A stretch of DNA of 6,674 nt from DHVE2 group archaeon (GTDB lineage Archaea > Thermoplasmatota > Thermoplasmata > Thermoplasmatales > Aciduliprofundaceae). Shown one piece after another: positions 5,522-6,674 of this stretch; the first letter of the stretch is position 1, and the number at the start of each line of letters is the position of its first letter. The translations under genes and the position numbers were made by a program. The notes below the pieces were generated by a model that saw only the letters and a program-made list of their open reading frames with translations, searched no databases and was not told where the DNA came from. The stretch lies in the NCBI GenBank assembly GCA_027014065.1, contig JALWEL010000233.1, forward strand, positions 1-6,674, written 5' to 3'.

Positions 5522-5677
5522 ATGCACAAGGCTCTCAGCTACACGTTGCTCTACGTCATCCCAGCCGCGCTTATTGGCTACGGGATTTGGCAGAATTTAC
5601 TGGCGTTGATAGCGGGAGCCTCGTGGATAGCATCATCTTTCATTATTTTTGAACTTCCAAAAAGGGACTACGAGTAA
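5522..5677 (+). CDS. Small two-helix membrane protein, 51 residues, unknown function
   Basis: This short open frame begins 11 bases after the rpl12 stop and has a good SD, GGTGAG (5513-5518), three bases before ATG 5522. That is the same spacing as for ftsZ. The product opens M-H-K-A-L-S-Y-T-L-L-Y-V-I-P-A-A-L-I-G and has two hydrophobic spans (about 5-23 and 26-43). A short turn with Gln-Asn separates them, and a polar tail E-L-P-K-R-D-Y-E follows. The short spacing suggests a hairpin with both ends on the same side of the membrane; the His-Lys start and Lys-Arg tail favour the cytoplasm. I do not recognise the family. It is probably the last gene of the ribosomal protein unit, and only its proximity to secE hints at membrane biology. 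Its last 10 bases overlap the 3' end of the convergent PUA gene. Small size leaves some doubt, but SD, start, hydrophobic pattern and operon position agree. Confidence 0.72.
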   Translation: MHKALSYTLLYVIPAALIGYGIWQNLLALIAGASWIASSFIIFELPKRDYE

Positions 5678-5690
5678 CTCGTTATTTTAT
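5646..5690. terminator. Possible oligo-T termination zone between convergent genes
   Basis: Archaeal RNA polymerase stops at T-rich non-template stretches. On the plus strand TTTTT occurs at 5646-5650, inside the small membrane gene, and TTATTTTAT after its stop (about 5682-5690). On the minus strand TTTTT (5663-5659) lies five bases past the PUA gene stop. No strong hairpin is seen. The short weak T runs and overlapping ends suggest that transcripts from both sides may read into each other. The assignment is tentative. Confidence 0.3.
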
Positions 5691-6120
5691 CCCCGTAGTG
5701 ATGTATGCTTTTCACCGCTATGCCCTTATTTAAGTTTGTCATCTCTTCGCCGCTCATCTGCGCGATGCCCACGGCCAAGGGCTTTTTGTACTTCTCATCT
5801 CGAACGTACACCGCATCCCCTTCTTTTATCTCGCTGTCGGCATCCACGATTCCAGCAGCGAAAACATTGGCTCCGTTCAGCACATGCTTAACCGCGCCCA
5901 TGTCCACAGTCACATAATTTCTATCGTATTCTGTGTTCAAAAGCAAAATAACCGTCGGGTAAAATTTTCCCTCATACTCAAAGAATGCGGGAATTCCATC
6001 GACTAATACGATATCCATCTCGTCCTCGATTATTTCGAAATTTCCATCTATCCTGATGTCCATGGCCAGATTTCTTTTAATCTCCTTTATCTTCTTCTTG
6101 CTCAGGTGGTACCTTCTCAT
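5668..6120 (-). CDS. Pre-PUA/PUA domain RNA-binding protein (MCT-1/Tma20-like, archaeal)
   Basis: This 150-residue protein opens M-R-R-Y-H-L-S-K-K-K-I-K-E-I, the typical start of the archaeal PUA family related to eukaryotic MCT-1/Tma20 and the N-terminal part of eIF2D (Thermoplasma Ta1423 type). Residues 1-66 form the pre-PUA domain, including D-I-V-L-V-D-G-I-P-A-F-F (36-47) and P-T-V-I-L-L-L-N (55-62). Residues about 69-146 form the PUA domain: V-T-V-D-M-G-A-V-K-H-V-L-N-G-A-N-V (70-86), A-A-G-I-V-D-A-D (88-95), G-D-A-V-Y-V (101-106) and P-L-A-V-G-I-A (114-120). PUA domains bind structured RNA; eukaryotic relatives act on the small ribosomal subunit in recycling and reinitiation. An equivalent archaeal role is inference. 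The start follows a weak SD (GTGAT on the minus strand, 6129-6125), with an in-frame stop just upstream. It overlaps the upstream TPR gene by 44 bases. Confidence 0.9.
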   Translation of the reverse strand: MRRYHLSKKKIKEIKRNLAMDIRIDGNFEIIEDEMDIVLVDGIPAFFEYEGKFYPTVILLLNTEYDRNYVTVDMGAVKHVLNGANVFAAGIVDADSEIKEGDAVYVRDEKYKKPLAVGIAQMSGEEMTNLNKGIAVKSIHHYGDKITSYS

Positions 6121-6674
6121 GGGTCATCACTTCTTCCAATTCATCTAAAGGTATTTCCATTCCTAACCCTATGGCAATATCGTAATACTTCTTCGCTTCT
6201 TTATAATCACCGCGAATTGCGTAAATTCTCCCCAAAAAATAATACGCCTCCTTTCTCTTAACCTTCCTAAATATCTCTTCCGCCTCCTTCAGCTTGCCCT
6301 CATCAATGAGCAATGAGCCTATGCGGAGACAAAACTCCCGGTCGTAGCATTCCAAGTAGTTGAATTTTTTCTTTCCGAGCACGAACTCTATGAACCTGCG
6401 CTCCCTTTCATAGTCCTTTCCTTTTATGTCCTTTATTTCCTCATAAGCATCTTCGAATTTTCCCAGAGCTTCCAGCGCTAGAGCGCGAATGAACTTTATT
6501 TTTTTCTCCTCGCCATCTATCTCGAGAATTTCATCGTACCTTCCTAACTTGTAAAGAATTCTCGCCTTCAAATAAGGCCCAGCAGATTGCAAAGCTTCTT
6601 CGTATCTCTTCATCGCTATGTATATCTCGGCCTTCCTGTCCTCGTCGGCCAGCTCTAATGCTTTGTTGTAATAC
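6077..6674 (-). CDS. Tetratricopeptide (TPR) repeat protein, C-terminal part (partial)
   Basis: The frame is open to the right edge, so the true start lies outside. About 199 codons are visible, including about 20 before the Met at 6613 that read Y-Y-N-K-A-L-E-L-A-D, then E-D-R-K-A-E-I-Y-I-A. TPR-like helix pairs recur: around that Met (R-Y-E-E-A-L), L-Y-K-L-G-R-Y-D-E-I-L, A-L-E-A-L-G-K-F-E-D-A-Y, L-L-I-D-E-G-K-L-K-E-A-E-E-I-F, and Y-F-L-G-R-I-Y-A-I-R-G-D-Y-K-E-A-K-K-Y-Y. TPR arrays are protein-docking scaffolds, and no catalytic motif is visible. The extreme C terminus, about 20 residues, is acidic and probably unstructured (P-P-E-Q-E-E-D-K-G-D). The gene ends inside the start of the PUA gene, so the two are probably co-transcribed and translationally coupled. 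A role tied to ribosomes or RNA is only suggested by that partner. Confidence 0.85.
   Translation of the reverse strand, partial: YYNKALELADEDRKAEIYIAMKRYEEALQSAGPYLKARILYKLGRYDEILEIDGEEKKIKFIRALALEALGKFEDAYEEIKDIKGKDYERERRFIEFVLGKKKFNYLECYDREFCLRIGSLLIDEGKLKEAEEIFRKVKRKEAYYFLGRIYAIRGDYKEAKKYYDIAIGLGMEIPLDELEEVMTHEKVPPEQEEDKGD

Noticed and set aside
5042..5527. Minus-strand frame with Ser/Phe repeats opposite the rpl10 and rpl12 tails
   Set aside because: The Ser-Phe-Phe-Ser pattern is simply the complement of GAA/GAG/AAG codons in the acidic tails.
5649..5917. Plus-strand frames of 70-80 codons opposite the PUA gene
   Set aside because: They have no SD, show low-complexity Ser/Pro/Cys composition, and sit on a clearly conserved minus-strand gene.

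Overview
The window is archaeal and probably euryarchaeal. Evidence: TATA-type promoters, one pair of apparently leaderless genes, GGTGAT-type Shine-Dalgarno (SD) sites elsewhere, and archaeal versions of SecE, Spt5, uL11, uL1, uL10/P0 and P1/L12. A relative of the Thermoplasmata (Thermoplasma/Aciduliprofundum type) is plausible, because the PUA protein resembles the Thermoplasma Ta1423-type family. That placement is a guess from one window.

Layout. Bases 1-83 (minus) hold the first 27 codons of RNase HII. It is divergent from a class I SAM-dependent methyltransferase (134-781, plus). The two starts flank one TATA-like element almost symmetrically, and neither gene has an SD. A TATA box at about 800-813 and a strong SD then open a plus-strand gene train: ftsZ1 (844-1935), secE (1940-2164), spt5 (2174-3019), rpl11 (3003-3476), rpl1 (3530-4171), rpl10 (4175 or 4178-5173), rpl12 (5193-5510), and a 51-codon two-helix membrane protein (5522-5677). 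Gaps are 0-20 bases or short overlaps. The exception is the 53-base rpl11-rpl1 spacer, which folds into a hairpin ending on the rpl1 SD. From the right edge, on the minus strand, come a TPR-repeat protein (open at its 5' end) and a pre-PUA/PUA RNA-binding protein. They overlap by 44 bases, and the PUA gene runs into the small membrane gene tail to tail with a 10-base overlap.

How the genes work together. SecE is the gamma subunit of the SecYE translocon. Spt5 joins RNA polymerase and can link it to ribosomes. uL11, uL1, uL10 and L12 build the L1 stalk and the factor-recruiting P stalk of the large subunit. FtsZ1 is the division or shape GTPase commonly found beside secE-spt5 in euryarchaea.

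The points most worth a second look are: an extra Ig-like domain of about 126 residues at the N terminus of Spt5; the rpl1 leader hairpin, which looks like an L1 autoregulatory target; the unannotated 51-residue membrane protein after rpl12; and the mirror-symmetric promoter between RNase HII and the methyltransferase. No CRISPR, insertion sequence, tRNA or rRNA was seen.
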